Origin: Actinoplanes solisilvae
Lineage (GTDB): Bacteria; Actinomycetota; Actinomycetes; Mycobacteriales; Micromonosporaceae
Assembly: GCF_003999975.1 (NCBI RefSeq)
Contig: NZ_RJAC01000026.1
Location: forward strand, 1-64,000
Length of the DNA stretch: 64,000 nt
Direction: 5' to 3'
A model generated the notes under the pieces. It was given only the letters and a program-made list of their open reading frames with translations, had not been told where the DNA came from and ran no database searches. Below are positions 33,129 to 42,138 of the stretch, piece by piece (within the stretch, counting starts at the first letter, position 1; each line of letters starts with the position of its first letter). Position numbers and translations under genes: made by a program.

Positions 33129-34514
33129 TTATATCGATGCGCGCGCCGGTTCCGCCTCGGCGTAGCGCTTGCTCAGGCGACGGTAGGGGTGGCTGCGCAG
33201 GGCGATCACGGTCGCGATCAGGCCGGCGATGCCGGTGAGCACGAAGACCAGGGCCAGACCGCGGGCGGAGCCGGTGCCGAACCAGCCGCCGATCCAGCGG
33301 GCGCCGGCGCCGTCGGTCATGAACGGGATGAAGAAGAACTGGGCGACCGGCGCGATCAGGAACGCGGTCAGGGGTGAGGCGGCCTGCTCGACGCTCTGGG
33401 CGAAGCCGAACACACGGCCCTGCCGCTCGTACGGGACGACCTTCTGCAGGATCGTCTGCTCGGCGGCCTCGGCGTAGGGGATGACGAGCATGTACGCGTA
33501 CAGGCCGACGGCCAGCCAGATCACCGAGTCGCGCAGCGGGAAGAGCAGGGTGACGGTCCAGCAGACGATGTTGACCATCAGCAGGAGCCAGACCGGGTTC
33601 TTACCCAGGCCGGTACGGGCGATGAGCAGACCGCCGACGATGAAGCCGGTGCTCAGCACGCCCCACAGCAGTCCCCACGCCTGCACCGACATCATCGACA
33701 GCCCGTACGCGTCGAGCAGCGCCATGAAGATGCCGCCGAGCAGATTGTTGAACGCCGAGAACACGATGAGCGCGGGCAGCCCGGGAACCTGTTTGATCAC
33801 CTTGACCGTGCCGCGCAGGTCGATCTTGCTCGCGCCGGTGACGGGTTCGCCGGTCGCCGCCTCGATCCCCGCCGGAAGCTCAGCGGGTTGCGAAGCCTCA
33901 CCCACGACGCCCGGCGGCACCCGCACCGACGCGAGGTGCACGATCGAGAGAGTGAGGACGACCACGCCGACGATCAGCACCCAGAACATGCCGCCGAGCG
34001 CCACCAGCAGACCGCTGATCACCGATGTGACCAGGAAAGACACGCCCGACGCGGTGCCGACGAGGCCGTTCGCGCGGTCGCGCGTGTCCGGCTCGATCAG
34101 CGCGGTGACCATCGTCGGCAGCGCGATCGTGCGGATGTTGCCCGCGATCACTCCGATCATGAGCAGGACGATCAGGATCCAGAGCTGGACGCTCAGCGGG
34201 TCGCGGAACTCCTCGCGCGGCGTCATCTGGTAGACGACCAGCGCCGCGACGTAGAGCGCGAGCGACACCGCGGCCGAGGCCTGCATCATCGTCTTCTTCG
34301 GGTGGTTGTCGACCAGGCTGCCGAACCAGATGCCGGTCAGCGCGGTCATCACCAGGAAGATGCCCGAGATGACACCGGTCGCGAACACCGAGCGGGTCTC
34401 GATATACGTGTAGAACGTGATCGCGAACCACACGGTGAAGTTGGTGACCGACACCAGCAGCGTGTTGACCAGCAGGTGATAGAAGACGCTGACGTGCCCG
34501 CGGATGACCCCCAT
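33129..34514 (-). CDS. MFS transporter
   Basis: 461 residues with 12 predicted helices. The loop between helices 2 and 3, FGSLVDNHPKKTMMQ, is a variant of MFS motif A (G-x-x-x-D-x-x-x-x-R/K). Extra charged region in the middle (EASQPAELPAGIEAATGEP) separates the two six-helix halves. Similar to MFS drug-efflux proteins of the MefA/EntS type, so export of a small molecule is likely. A perfect palindrome lies in its promoter and no regulator gene is next to it. Confidence 0.88.
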   Translation of the reverse strand: MGVIRGHVSVFYHLLVNTLLVSVTNFTVWFAITFYTYIETRSVFATGVISGIFLVMTALTGIWFGSLVDNHPKKTMMQASAAVSLALYVAALVVYQMTPREEFRDPLSVQLWILIVLLMIGVIAGNIRTIALPTMVTALIEPDTRDRANGLVGTASGVSFLVTSVISGLLVALGGMFWVLIVGVVVLTLSIVHLASVRVPPGVVGEASQPAELPAGIEAATGEPVTGASKIDLRGTVKVIKQVPGLPALIVFSAFNNLLGGIFMALLDAYGLSMMSVQAWGLLWGVLSTGFIVGGLLIARTGLGKNPVWLLLMVNIVCWTVTLLFPLRDSVIWLAVGLYAYMLVIPYAEAAEQTILQKVVPYERQGRVFGFAQSVEQAASPLTAFLIAPVAQFFFIPFMTDGAGARWIGGWFGTGSARGLALVFVLTGIAGLIATVIALRSHPYRRLSKRYAEAEPARASI

Positions 34515-34545
34515 CGCCCCACCGTATGACGTGAACCCGGGTTCA
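34515..34545 (-). promoter_or_regulatory. Palindromic operator and leaderless promoter of the MFS gene
   Basis: TGAACCCGGGTTCA (34532-34545) is a perfect 14-base palindrome. On the minus strand it is followed by TACGGT (34526-34521) and six bases later the ATG at 34514, so the message is probably leaderless and the palindrome covers the promoter spacer. Repressor control of an exporter is the likely meaning. The same AACCCGGGTT core recurs at 34601-34610 at the end of the next gene. Confidence 0.6.
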
Positions 34546-34598
34546 GGTCCACCGGGTTTCCGCCGGAACGGCCCTCATGAAGCGCCGGCCCCGAAAGA

Positions 34599-37118
34599 TC
34601 AACCCGGGTTCGAGGCGGTCCAGAAGAGGGCGCGGGCGAACTGGGCGTACAGGCCCTTGGGGTGGGCCCGGAACAGGGGTTCGGTGCCGAACAGGACCGC
34701 TCGCCCGCCGCCGCGGGTGGCGCCGGAGACGACCGCGGGCTGCCCCGCGGCCTGTTCCGGTCCGGCGACGCCGGGGGCGGTCGGAAGCCAGTGACCGGCC
34801 ACCAACGGGTCGGAGGCGTAACGCTGTTCGACGGTGAACCCGCTGCCGGTGAACCACAGCGGCGAATAGACGAACGAATGCGGAAGGGAACCGGCGCCGA
34901 CGACCGGACCGGTGTTGTTCACGGCGACCACGCCGTTGGCGTCGCCGCGTGCAGCGACCGGGGTGGCCGGGAGCAACGAGGTCGCCGTGTTGAAGGCGGC
35001 CCCGGTGGCGCCGCGAGTGACGACCCCGCCGCCGCCGGCCACGAAGGCGTCGACCGTGGCCCGGCCGACCGCGTTGAGCTGGGCATAACTCAGGCCCGAC
35101 GAGACGATCAGCGTGTCCACGCCGTTCAGGGGTGTGCCCGAGTTGAGCAGGGCGGTCGAGACCGGCTGTACGTCGAATCCCAGCTCGCGCAGCAGGAACA
35201 GTTCGTCGGAAGCGACCGCGCCGGCCAGGACGGGGGCGGCGAAAGGCGCGCCGGTCGCACCCCGGGACGCGGCCTCGAAACGTACGCCCAGGGTCTTGGC
35301 CAGTTCCTCGGCGTGACGACGCGCGGCGGCCGGAACCACCACCGTGGCCGCGTCGGCCCGGGACAGCTTGACGCCACGGTCGAGCAGGGCGTTCACGGCC
35401 CGTACGTCATTACCGTCGCGCATCGTGAGGGCAAGATCCGAGCCCTTACGAGCGGTGACGGCACCGGTCAAGACCGCCGTGACGACGGGCGTGGTGGCGA
35501 CCCGGGGCGCGGCATTCCGGCTGATGTCGACGGGCGCTCCCCAGAGCAGCCGGTGACTCCAGCCGGAGATGTCGTACATCTGTGGCACGAGTTCCGAAAT
35601 GTCGCGGCCGGCCTCGAGCATCACGTTCGCGAGGCCGCGCTTGGGCTGGTGCATGTCGACCACGTACGTGCCGCCCGGATAGCGCTTGCCGTTCAGCGTG
35701 AACGACTGACGGGCCCGGCTGACCCGGACGTCGTGCGCGACCAGGTGATTCACGAGCCGGGCGGCGGCGGGCGGCCCGGCCGGGATCACGTACGCCCGGG
35801 GGAAGCTCGTCGAGTAGCGGTCCTCGGGACCGAAGCCGTCGACGAAGCCGTCCGGGATCGCCGGCGACGGCTCGCCCGCCCAGCCGCGGCGGAACTGCTC
35901 GATCTGGTCGGCCAGCAGCGACGAACGGTGTGAGTCGGCGTACGTCAGGGCCCCCGTGATGGTCGCTTCAGCGACGTCGGTGTTGATGCCGGAGCGTCGC
36001 CGCAGCTCCTCGACCGGCAATGACGTGTAGTTGCCGCGGTTGACGGCCAGCGGGATCTCGACCGTGTGCCCGATCGCGCCGTGATACATCGCGTACATGG
36101 GCGTGAAGATCGGCGGCCAGTCGTCCCAGTCGCCCGGCGCGTAGTCGCGGAACGGGATGTCGGCCCGCTGCGTCTCCGCGTGCCCCAGCCGCTGGATGGC
36201 CGCCTCCATGCCGAGCGCGTTCGGCAGCGCGTGCTTGATGTAGAGGTCGTACTCGTAGTTCTGCCCGTGCGGCGGCGTCGCCGGCTCGATCAGCGTGGTG
36301 CCGGTGTAGCCGTGCTCGTCGAGCATCACGAACGGCTGTGTCGCCAGCAGCACGTCGCGCACGGCCCGCGACTCGGGCTGCGAGCTGGTGGCATAGTCGC
36401 GGTTGATGTCGAAGCCGGCACCGTTCGCGCGCGTCCCCGCGACCCGCCCGTCGGGGTTGTTCGTGACGGTCACATAGACCCGCGTACGCCGCAGGAACGC
36501 GGCCGTGGCGGCGTCGGTGGCCGTCGCGAGGCGCGTGATGACCCGCAGCGCGCCGTCGGTGCCCTCCCACTCGTCGCCGTGGATGTTCCCGTTGATGTGC
36601 ACCGGCGTCTTGTAGCCGCGGGCCAGCTCCCGATCACGGGCGGCGGCCCGCGGGTTGTCCTCGATCAGCGCCCGCCAGCGGTCCTGCCGGGCCGCCTCGG
36701 AGGCCGACTCGGGTGCCGTGACCGTGACCAGATAGAGGTCGCGGCCGAGCGCGGACTTCCCGACCACCTCGGCCGACACCCGGTTCGAGGCGGCCTGCAG
36801 TTCATTCAGGCGAGGGGCGATGCCGTGGTACGGGATCAGCCCGAGCTTGATCGACCGGTCCTCGGCGTTCACGGGCGGCAGCGGCAGCACGTGCCGGCGC
36901 GGATAGCCCTGGCGGGCCGACCTCCAAGCCGGCGCGGCGGACTCGGCCGACAGGACGGCGGCCGCCGGGTCGGCGGCGGCGACCTCGTTGCGGTCCGGCC
37001 CGTTGCCGAATTCCCGCGTCGAGGGAGCCGCGGCGCCATCGGGGGCGGCGGACGCCGGGACGGGAACGACGATCAGGCCGGCGGTGAGCAGCGCAACGCC
37101 GAGACGGGCCAGGTCCAC
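34599..37118 (-). CDS. Large secreted M14 zinc carboxypeptidase
   Basis: 839 residues from GTG 37118, chosen because GGAGG lies 8 bases upstream (an ATG at 37148 would add ten basic residues). Signal peptide VALLTAGLIVVPVPASA. The peptidase domain has HINGNIHGDEWEG with zinc ligands His and Glu, NNPDGR, DINRDY, MLDEHGY (third ligand His) and GHTVEIPL (catalytic Glu), i.e. the complete M14 set. The second half (from about residue 430) includes a GATase-like or Rossmann-like segment ending with VSGATRGGGRAVLFGTEP. Likely digests extracellular peptides or cell-wall peptides. Confidence 0.88.
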   Translation of the reverse strand: MDLARLGVALLTAGLIVVPVPASAAPDGAAAPSTREFGNGPDRNEVAAADPAAAVLSAESAAPAWRSARQGYPRRHVLPLPPVNAEDRSIKLGLIPYHGIAPRLNELQAASNRVSAEVVGKSALGRDLYLVTVTAPESASEAARQDRWRALIEDNPRAAARDRELARGYKTPVHINGNIHGDEWEGTDGALRVITRLATATDAATAAFLRRTRVYVTVTNNPDGRVAGTRANGAGFDINRDYATSSQPESRAVRDVLLATQPFVMLDEHGYTGTTLIEPATPPHGQNYEYDLYIKHALPNALGMEAAIQRLGHAETQRADIPFRDYAPGDWDDWPPIFTPMYAMYHGAIGHTVEIPLAVNRGNYTSLPVEELRRRSGINTDVAEATITGALTYADSHRSSLLADQIEQFRRGWAGEPSPAIPDGFVDGFGPEDRYSTSFPRAYVIPAGPPAAARLVNHLVAHDVRVSRARQSFTLNGKRYPGGTYVVDMHQPKRGLANVMLEAGRDISELVPQMYDISGWSHRLLWGAPVDISRNAAPRVATTPVVTAVLTGAVTARKGSDLALTMRDGNDVRAVNALLDRGVKLSRADAATVVVPAAARRHAEELAKTLGVRFEAASRGATGAPFAAPVLAGAVASDELFLLRELGFDVQPVSTALLNSGTPLNGVDTLIVSSGLSYAQLNAVGRATVDAFVAGGGGVVTRGATGAAFNTATSLLPATPVAARGDANGVVAVNNTGPVVGAGSLPHSFVYSPLWFTGSGFTVEQRYASDPLVAGHWLPTAPGVAGPEQAAGQPAVVSGATRGGGRAVLFGTEPLFRAHPKGLYAQFARALFWTASNPG

Positions 37119-37198
37119 AGTGCACCTCCGCCGTCGACCCTCCCCCATCCTCGCCGCGCGCGGGTCATACCTTTCGGATCATCACCCGAACGCGATGA

Positions 37199-37222
37199 CC
37201 CCCGCCGGTGATCCGACGGGGG
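37199..37222 (-). terminator. Terminator of metQ
   Basis: CCCCCGCCGG pairs with CCGACGGGGG (one G-T-type mismatch) around TGAT, about 20 bases beyond the metQ stop on the minus strand. No T-run. Confidence 0.65.
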
Positions 37223-37242
37223 CCAGCATTACGTGCGGACGA

Positions 37243-38073
37243 TCAGAACGCGGGGAGCACCGAACCCTGGTACTTGTCCTCGATGAACTTCTTGACCTCG
37301 GGCGAGTGCAGCAGCTTCTCGAGCTTGACGACCCGCGGGTCGTTCTCGTCGCCGGTGCGGACCACGACCAGGTTCGCGTACGGGTTGTTCTCGCCCTTCT
37401 CCAGCGCCAGCGCGTCGGTGGCCGGCTTGAGGCCGGTCTCGATCGCGTAGTTGCCGTTGATGACCGAGATCGCCGTGTCCTCGAGGCTGCGGGGCAGCTG
37501 GGCCGCCTCGAGCGCCTTGAACTTGAGGTTCTTCGGGTTGGCGGTGATGTCCTTCTCGGTCGCCTTGACGCCCGCGCCGTCCTTCAGCGTGAGCAGACCG
37601 TTGGCGGCGAGCAGGTTCAGCGCGCGGCCCGAGTTGGACGGGTCGTTCGGGATGCCGACGACGCCGCCCTCAGGCACGTCCGCGATGTTCTTGACCTTCT
37701 TGGAGTACACACCCAGCGGCTCGATGTGCACCGGCTTGAGCGGCGTGAACTTGTAGCCCTTGGCGGCGATCTCCTCTTCCAGGTACGGGATGTGCTGGAA
37801 GTAGTTCGCGTCGAGCTGCTTCTCCTGCAGGGCCACGTTCGGCTGGATGTAGTCGTTGAACTCGACGATGTCGAGCTTCAGACCCTCCTTGGCCGCGAGG
37901 TTGTCGGCGACGTACTTGAGGATCTCGCCGTGCGGAACGGGGCTGACTCCGACCTTGAGGGTGTCGGAAGCCGCACCCGAACCTGAACCGGCGGCATCGT
38001 CGTTCGAGCCGCACGCCGCGAGGCCCAGGATCAGGGTCGCGGAGGTGAGGACGGCAGCAAGGGTGCGGCGCAT
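37243..38073 (-). CDS. metQ: Methionine ABC transporter, substrate-binding lipoprotein
   Basis: 276 residues. Lipobox LGLAAC (Cys21) anchors it outside. Family features of MetQ/NlpA: LKVGVSPVPHGEILKYVADNLA, IVEFNDYIQPNVALQEKQLDANYFQHIPYL, VGIPNDPSNSGRALNLLAANGL, NYAIETGL and YANLVVVRTGDENDPRV. Binds methionine or a close relative and passes it to MetNI. Last gene of metNIQ, 13 bases after metI. Confidence 0.95.
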   Translation of the reverse strand: MRRTLAAVLTSATLILGLAACGSNDDAAGSGSGAASDTLKVGVSPVPHGEILKYVADNLAAKEGLKLDIVEFNDYIQPNVALQEKQLDANYFQHIPYLEEEIAAKGYKFTPLKPVHIEPLGVYSKKVKNIADVPEGGVVGIPNDPSNSGRALNLLAANGLLTLKDGAGVKATEKDITANPKNLKFKALEAAQLPRSLEDTAISVINGNYAIETGLKPATDALALEKGENNPYANLVVVRTGDENDPRVVKLEKLLHSPEVKKFIEDKYQGSVLPAF

Positions 38074-38085
38074 CGTGGACCTTTC

Positions 38086-38742
38086 TTATCGGTGTGACAG
38101 CCTGCGGACGACGAGGTCGCCCGCCATTTGCACGAGTTGCACGAACACGATCAGAACCACGACGGTGGCGATCATGACCTGGGTGTCGAAGCGCTGGTAG
38201 CCGTACCGGATGGCGAGGTCGCCGAGGCCGCCGCCGCCCACCACGCCGGCCATCGCCGAATAGCCGACGAGGGCGATCACGGTGATGGTGAGGCCGGCGA
38301 TCAGGCCCGGGCGGGCCTCGCGCAGCAGCACCTTGCCGACGATCTGGCGGCGGGTGGCGCCCATCGCGGTGGCCGCGGCAACGACGTCGGGCGGCACCTC
38401 GCGCAGGGCGGCCTCGACGATGCGGGCGAAGAACGGGATGGCGCCGATGGTCAGCGGCACGATCGCGGCGTCGGTGCCGATCGTCGTGCCGACCACGGCC
38501 CGGGTGAACGGGATGACGGCGACCAGCAGGATGATGAACGGCAGCGAGCGGGCGACGTTCACGACCAGGCCGAGCACGGAGGAGACGGCCGGGGCGGCGA
38601 GCATGCCGCCGGGGGCGGTCAGCACCAGCAGGACGCCGAGCAGCAGGCCGCCGACCGCGGTGAGCACGGTCGAGGCGCCGACCATCCACGCGGTCTCCCG
38701 CAGCCCGACCATCAGCAGGTCGGTCAGTTCGGGCCAGGTCAC
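38086..38742 (-). CDS. metI: Methionine ABC transporter, permease
   Basis: 218 residues from the GTG at 38742, which overlaps the metN TGA (GTGA). Five or six membrane helices and the binding-protein-dependent transport EAA loop (EAALREVPPDVVAAATAMGATRRQIVGKVLLREARPGLIAG). The GYSAMAGVVGGGGLGDLAIRYGYQRF segment is characteristic of MetI. Forms the channel with MetN. Confidence 0.95.
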   Translation of the reverse strand: MTWPELTDLLMVGLRETAWMVGASTVLTAVGGLLLGVLLVLTAPGGMLAAPAVSSVLGLVVNVARSLPFIILLVAVIPFTRAVVGTTIGTDAAIVPLTIGAIPFFARIVEAALREVPPDVVAAATAMGATRRQIVGKVLLREARPGLIAGLTITVIALVGYSAMAGVVGGGGLGDLAIRYGYQRFDTQVMIATVVVLIVFVQLVQMAGDLVVRRLSHR

Positions 38743-39782
38743 GACGCGGCCTCCTGGTTCGCGGTGAGGCTGACGGGGGCCGGTTCGAGCCGGAGCGGCG
38801 GCTGCGGAACGGTGACCAGCGCCCCACGCTCGCGCAGGAAAGCCAGGGCAGCGTCGCTGCCGTCGGGCAGCGCGAGCCGCCATCGGCCGGCCCGGGTGGC
38901 GGCCAGGCTCTCCACCGAGCCGCCCAGGATCCGTACGTCGATCTCGAAGCGGCGCGACAGCTCGGCCAGCAGAGGAGCGTCGGTCTGCTCGCCGCTGACG
39001 GTCACGTCGACGACGGTATGACCGGGCAGCTCGGTCGGGGCGTCCAGCGGGAACAGGCCGCGGACCAGCTCGGAGTCGCCGCGGTGCAGCAGGTTGGTGA
39101 TCGCGCCGGACTCCACGAACCGGCCGTCGCGCATGACCGCCGCCGAGTGGCAGATGCGCTTGACCACGTTCATCTCGTGCGTGATCAGCAGGATGGTCAG
39201 GCCGAGCCGCGCGTTGAGGTCGAGCAGGAGCCGCAGGATCGAGTCGGTCGTCTCGGGGTCGAGCGCCGAGGTGGCCTCGTCGGAGAGCAGCACCTTGGGT
39301 CGGGCGGCGAGCGCACGGGCGATGCCGACGCGCTGCTTCTGGCCGCCGGAGAGCTGAGCGGGGTACGCGTCGGCGCGGCCGCCGAGCCCGACGAGCTCGA
39401 GCAGTTCGGCCACGCGGGCCCGGCGCTCGGCGCGCGGGACGCCGGTGACCTCGAGCGCGAACGCCACGTTGCCGGCCACGGTGCGTGATGAGAGCAGGGC
39501 GAAGTGCTGGTGGATCATGCCGATGCCGTGCCGGGCCACGCGCAGGCGCCGGCGGTTCAGCGCGGTCAGCTCGACCCCGCCGACCGAGACGGTGCCCTCG
39601 TCGGGGCGTTCGAGCATGTTCACGCAGCGCAACAGCGTGCTTTTGCCGGCGCCGCTCTGCCCGAGCACGCCGAAGACGTCGCCCTCGGAAACGCTGAGGT
39701 CAACGCCGTCGACGGCAACGACCGCCCGGTCGCGCCGTCCCTTGGCCCGGTAGGTCTTCCGGAGCCCCTGTATCTCAATCAC
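38739..39782 (-). CDS. metN: Methionine ABC transporter, ATP-binding protein
   Basis: 347 residues. Walker A GQSGAGKST (41-49), Q-loop MIHQHFALL, signature LSGGQKQR, Walker B VLLSDEATSALD and switch LLITHEM. The C-terminal about 90 residues form the NIL domain (VVDVTVSGEQTDAPLLAELSRRFEIDVRIL), the methionine-sensing ACT-like part that inhibits transport when methionine is high. GTG start at 39782 (VIEIQGLRKTY). First gene of metNIQ. Confidence 0.95.
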   Translation of the reverse strand: MIEIQGLRKTYRAKGRRDRAVVAVDGVDLSVSEGDVFGVLGQSGAGKSTLLRCVNMLERPDEGTVSVGGVELTALNRRRLRVARHGIGMIHQHFALLSSRTVAGNVAFALEVTGVPRAERRARVAELLELVGLGGRADAYPAQLSGGQKQRVGIARALAARPKVLLSDEATSALDPETTDSILRLLLDLNARLGLTILLITHEMNVVKRICHSAAVMRDGRFVESGAITNLLHRGDSELVRGLFPLDAPTELPGHTVVDVTVSGEQTDAPLLAELSRRFEIDVRILGGSVESLAATRAGRWRLALPDGSDAALAFLRERGALVTVPQPPLRLEPAPVSLTANQEAAS

Positions 39783-39852
39783 GTAACACCCTGTAATTGC
39801 GTGGTTGACGACCCCGTAAAACCCATAATTCCCATAGGTTTCGAGACATCGA

Positions 39853-39864
39853 CACGCTAGCGTG
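39853..39864. promoter_or_regulatory. Palindrome upstream of metNIQ
   Basis: CACGCTAGCGTG is a perfect 12-base palindrome about 70 bases before the metN start, and the region 39783-39850 has AT-rich patches (ATAATTCC, GTAATTGCG) suited to a promoter. I looked for a SAM riboswitch here and saw none. Confidence 0.4.
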
Positions 39865-40083
39865 CTCCGCGCCCCGTGGCCAACCGCTGTAACGACCATC
39901 ACGACAATTACCCCTGACGGTTTGAACCCCAGGATCGTCGTTACGTTGCGCCACCACCTCAATAGTGCCGCCGCATTCGCCCACCGACCGGTGTGCCTCG
40001 CCACACCCAAAATCAGCGGCCGGGTTGTCCACAGCTACGACGCGTCGCAACCACGCCTTCGGCGAAATCGGTACGATGCCCAC

Positions 40084-40638
40084 ATGAGCTCGGAGGCCGT
40101 CGGCAGGCACATGCCCGCAGTCGTGACGCTCGATGACCTGACCGCGATGATGAGCGCGGACGACCACCACCGGTACGAGATCAGCCCGGAGGGGGTTCTC
40201 TCGATCATGCCGCCGCCGGGATACGCCCACGCGATCATCGCGACTCGGCTCATGGTTTGGCTTGCCACCGCCGGTGTCCCCGCGGATCGCATCGCTCAAG
40301 CGGTGGGCCTGCGCATCCCCGGGCGAGACGGCGGCCTCGGTGGGCGCATCCCCGACCTGATTGTCTGGAGCAAGGCGCAGAGTGACGGCGTCTGGTTGCC
40401 TGTCGCGGACGTCCTGCTCGTCGCCGAGATCGTTTCCCCCGGCTCCGAGGGCATCGACACGGTGACCAAACGCAGCGAGTACGCCGCGGCCGGCATCCCG
40501 CAGTACTGGATCGTCGACCAGGACGCCGCGCAGACCGTGACGATGCACCGGCTGGTCGACGGCCACTACGTCGTGCGAGCCACCATGCCTCTCGCGTGGG
40601 TGCTCAACACCGACCCCGCCGAGCACGAACTCGCCTGA
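40084..40638 (+). CDS. Uma2/DUF820 family restriction-fold endonuclease
   Basis: 184 residues. Typical Uma2 order: VTLDDLTAMMSADDHHRYEISPEGVLSIMPPPGYAHAII, GGLGGRIPDLIVWS with the metal Asp, LVAEIVSPGSEGIDTVTKRSEYAAAGIPQYWIVD with Glu-x-Lys-like acidic/basic residues. The family shares the PD-(D/E)xK nuclease fold, is abundant in Actinobacteria and Cyanobacteria and mostly uncharacterised. ATG at 40084. Confidence 0.88.
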   Translation: MSSEAVGRHMPAVVTLDDLTAMMSADDHHRYEISPEGVLSIMPPPGYAHAIIATRLMVWLATAGVPADRIAQAVGLRIPGRDGGLGGRIPDLIVWSKAQSDGVWLPVADVLLVAEIVSPGSEGIDTVTKRSEYAAAGIPQYWIVDQDAAQTVTMHRLVDGHYVVRATMPLAWVLNTDPAEHELA

Positions 40639-40798
40639 CCCGGCGTCGCCCTCAGTCCCACGCGACGCGGCGGCGCGGCGGAATGTTCGGTTTGCGGAAA
40701 GCTCCGATATTTTCTCGGGTCAGATCGCGGGGAAACCGGCCGACTGGCCAGGTGGAGACCCTCTTCAGGGTGCGTGCCGACCTGCGCCGGGAGTTGCG

Positions 40799-42138
40799 AT
40801 GACGACCGATCTGGCTGCCGAGCCGCTGTTCGACGCTGCTTTTCGCGCGCTGGTCTCGACGGACACGACCGGGATTGTCGTCGACGGCGCGGGCGGGGCG
40901 CTCGTCGCCGTCAGCAACCCGGAGCTGGCCGGGTGGGCCGAGCAGTTCGTGCGCGACGAGGATGTGCTGGGCGAGCTGCGGCGGGCCGGCGAGCAGGGCA
41001 CGGTCGCCGAGTTCGCGGCGCCCGACGTGTCCGGTGGCGCGGCGCAGTGGCGGGCCACCGTACGGGTCGTGGACGGCGGCACGCTCGTCGTGGCGCTGCG
41101 CGACATCACGGCCGAGCGACGCGCGTCGGCCGAGGCCGTGGGCTGGATGGACGCGATCGACCGGGCGCAGGCCGTCATCGAGTTCGACCTGCGCGGCACG
41201 ATCCTGGCCGCCAACGAGAACTTCCTGAACGCGCTCGGCTATCAGGAGCGCGAGGTCGTCGGCCAGCACCACCGCATGTTCGTCGACACCGAGTACGCCA
41301 ACTCGGCCGAGTATCGCGCGTTCTGGGCCAAGCTGGGCCGGGGCGAGTTCGAGGGCGGCGAGTACGAGCGGCTCGGCAAGGGCGATCGTGAGGTGTGGAT
41401 CCAGGCCACCTACAACCCGATCCTCGACGACGACGGCCGGGTCGTGAAGGTGGTCAAGTTCGCCACCGACATCACCGCGTCGAAGCTGCGGGCGGCCGAG
41501 TTCGAGTCGAAGGTCAACGCGATCGACCGGTCGCAGGCGGTCATCGAGTTCGATCTCGAGGGGGGTCGTGCTGCACGCCAACGACGCCTTCCTGCGGGCC
41601 ACCGGCTATTCGCTGCGCGAGGTCGTCGGCCAGCACCACAGCATGTTCTGCACCCCCGAGTACGTGGTGAGTCCCGAATACCGGGAGTTCTGGCTGAACC
41701 TCAACCGGGGCGAGTTCGCGGCCGGGCGCTATCACCGGATCGGCAAGTACCAGCGCGACATGTGGATCCAGGCGACCTACAACCCGGTTCTCGACCTCAA
41801 CGGCAACCCCTTCAAGGTCATCAAGTACGCCACCGAGGTCACCGCGCAGGTCCAGATGGAGCAGCTCGTGCGGGCCAAGACGGCCGAGATGACCGCCACC
41901 GTCACCGCTCTCGCCGCGTCGACCACCCAGATCGCGCAGACCAGCGATCAGGCCCTCGAACTGGCCCGCCGCACCGCGGGCGACGCCGAGCAGGGCGCTA
42001 GCGAGTTGCAGCGCTCGATCGAGGCGATCCGGCTGATCCAGGCGTCGACGCGCGAGATCGGCGACATCGTCTCGGTGATGGGCGAGATCGCGAGCCAGAC
42101 GAACCTGCTGGCCTTCAACGCGTCGATCGAGGCGGCCC
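40799..42138 (+). pseudogene. PAS-PAS-PAS chemoreceptor, frameshifted and truncated
   Basis: Frame one from 40799 gives a degenerate PAS, a good PAS (AVIEFDLRGTILAANENFLNALGYQEREVVGQHHRMF ... WIQATYNPILDDDGR) and the start of a third, AVIEFDLEG. At the G6 run 41560-41565 the frame must shift by one base to continue VVLHANDAFLRATGYSLREVVGQHHSMF, then KVIKYATEVTAQ and an MCP signalling helix with EIASQTNLLAFNASIEAAR. The expected continuation (AGEHGLGF...) is missing; at 42138 the sequence runs out of frame into a CheW gene. No membrane segment, so a cytosolic BdlA-like receptor. Inactive unless the frameshift is corrected. Confidence 0.75.

Noticed and set aside
39783..39880. A SAM riboswitch before metNIQ
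   Set aside because: No conserved SAM-box helices could be drawn; only a 12-bp palindrome and AT-rich patches are present.
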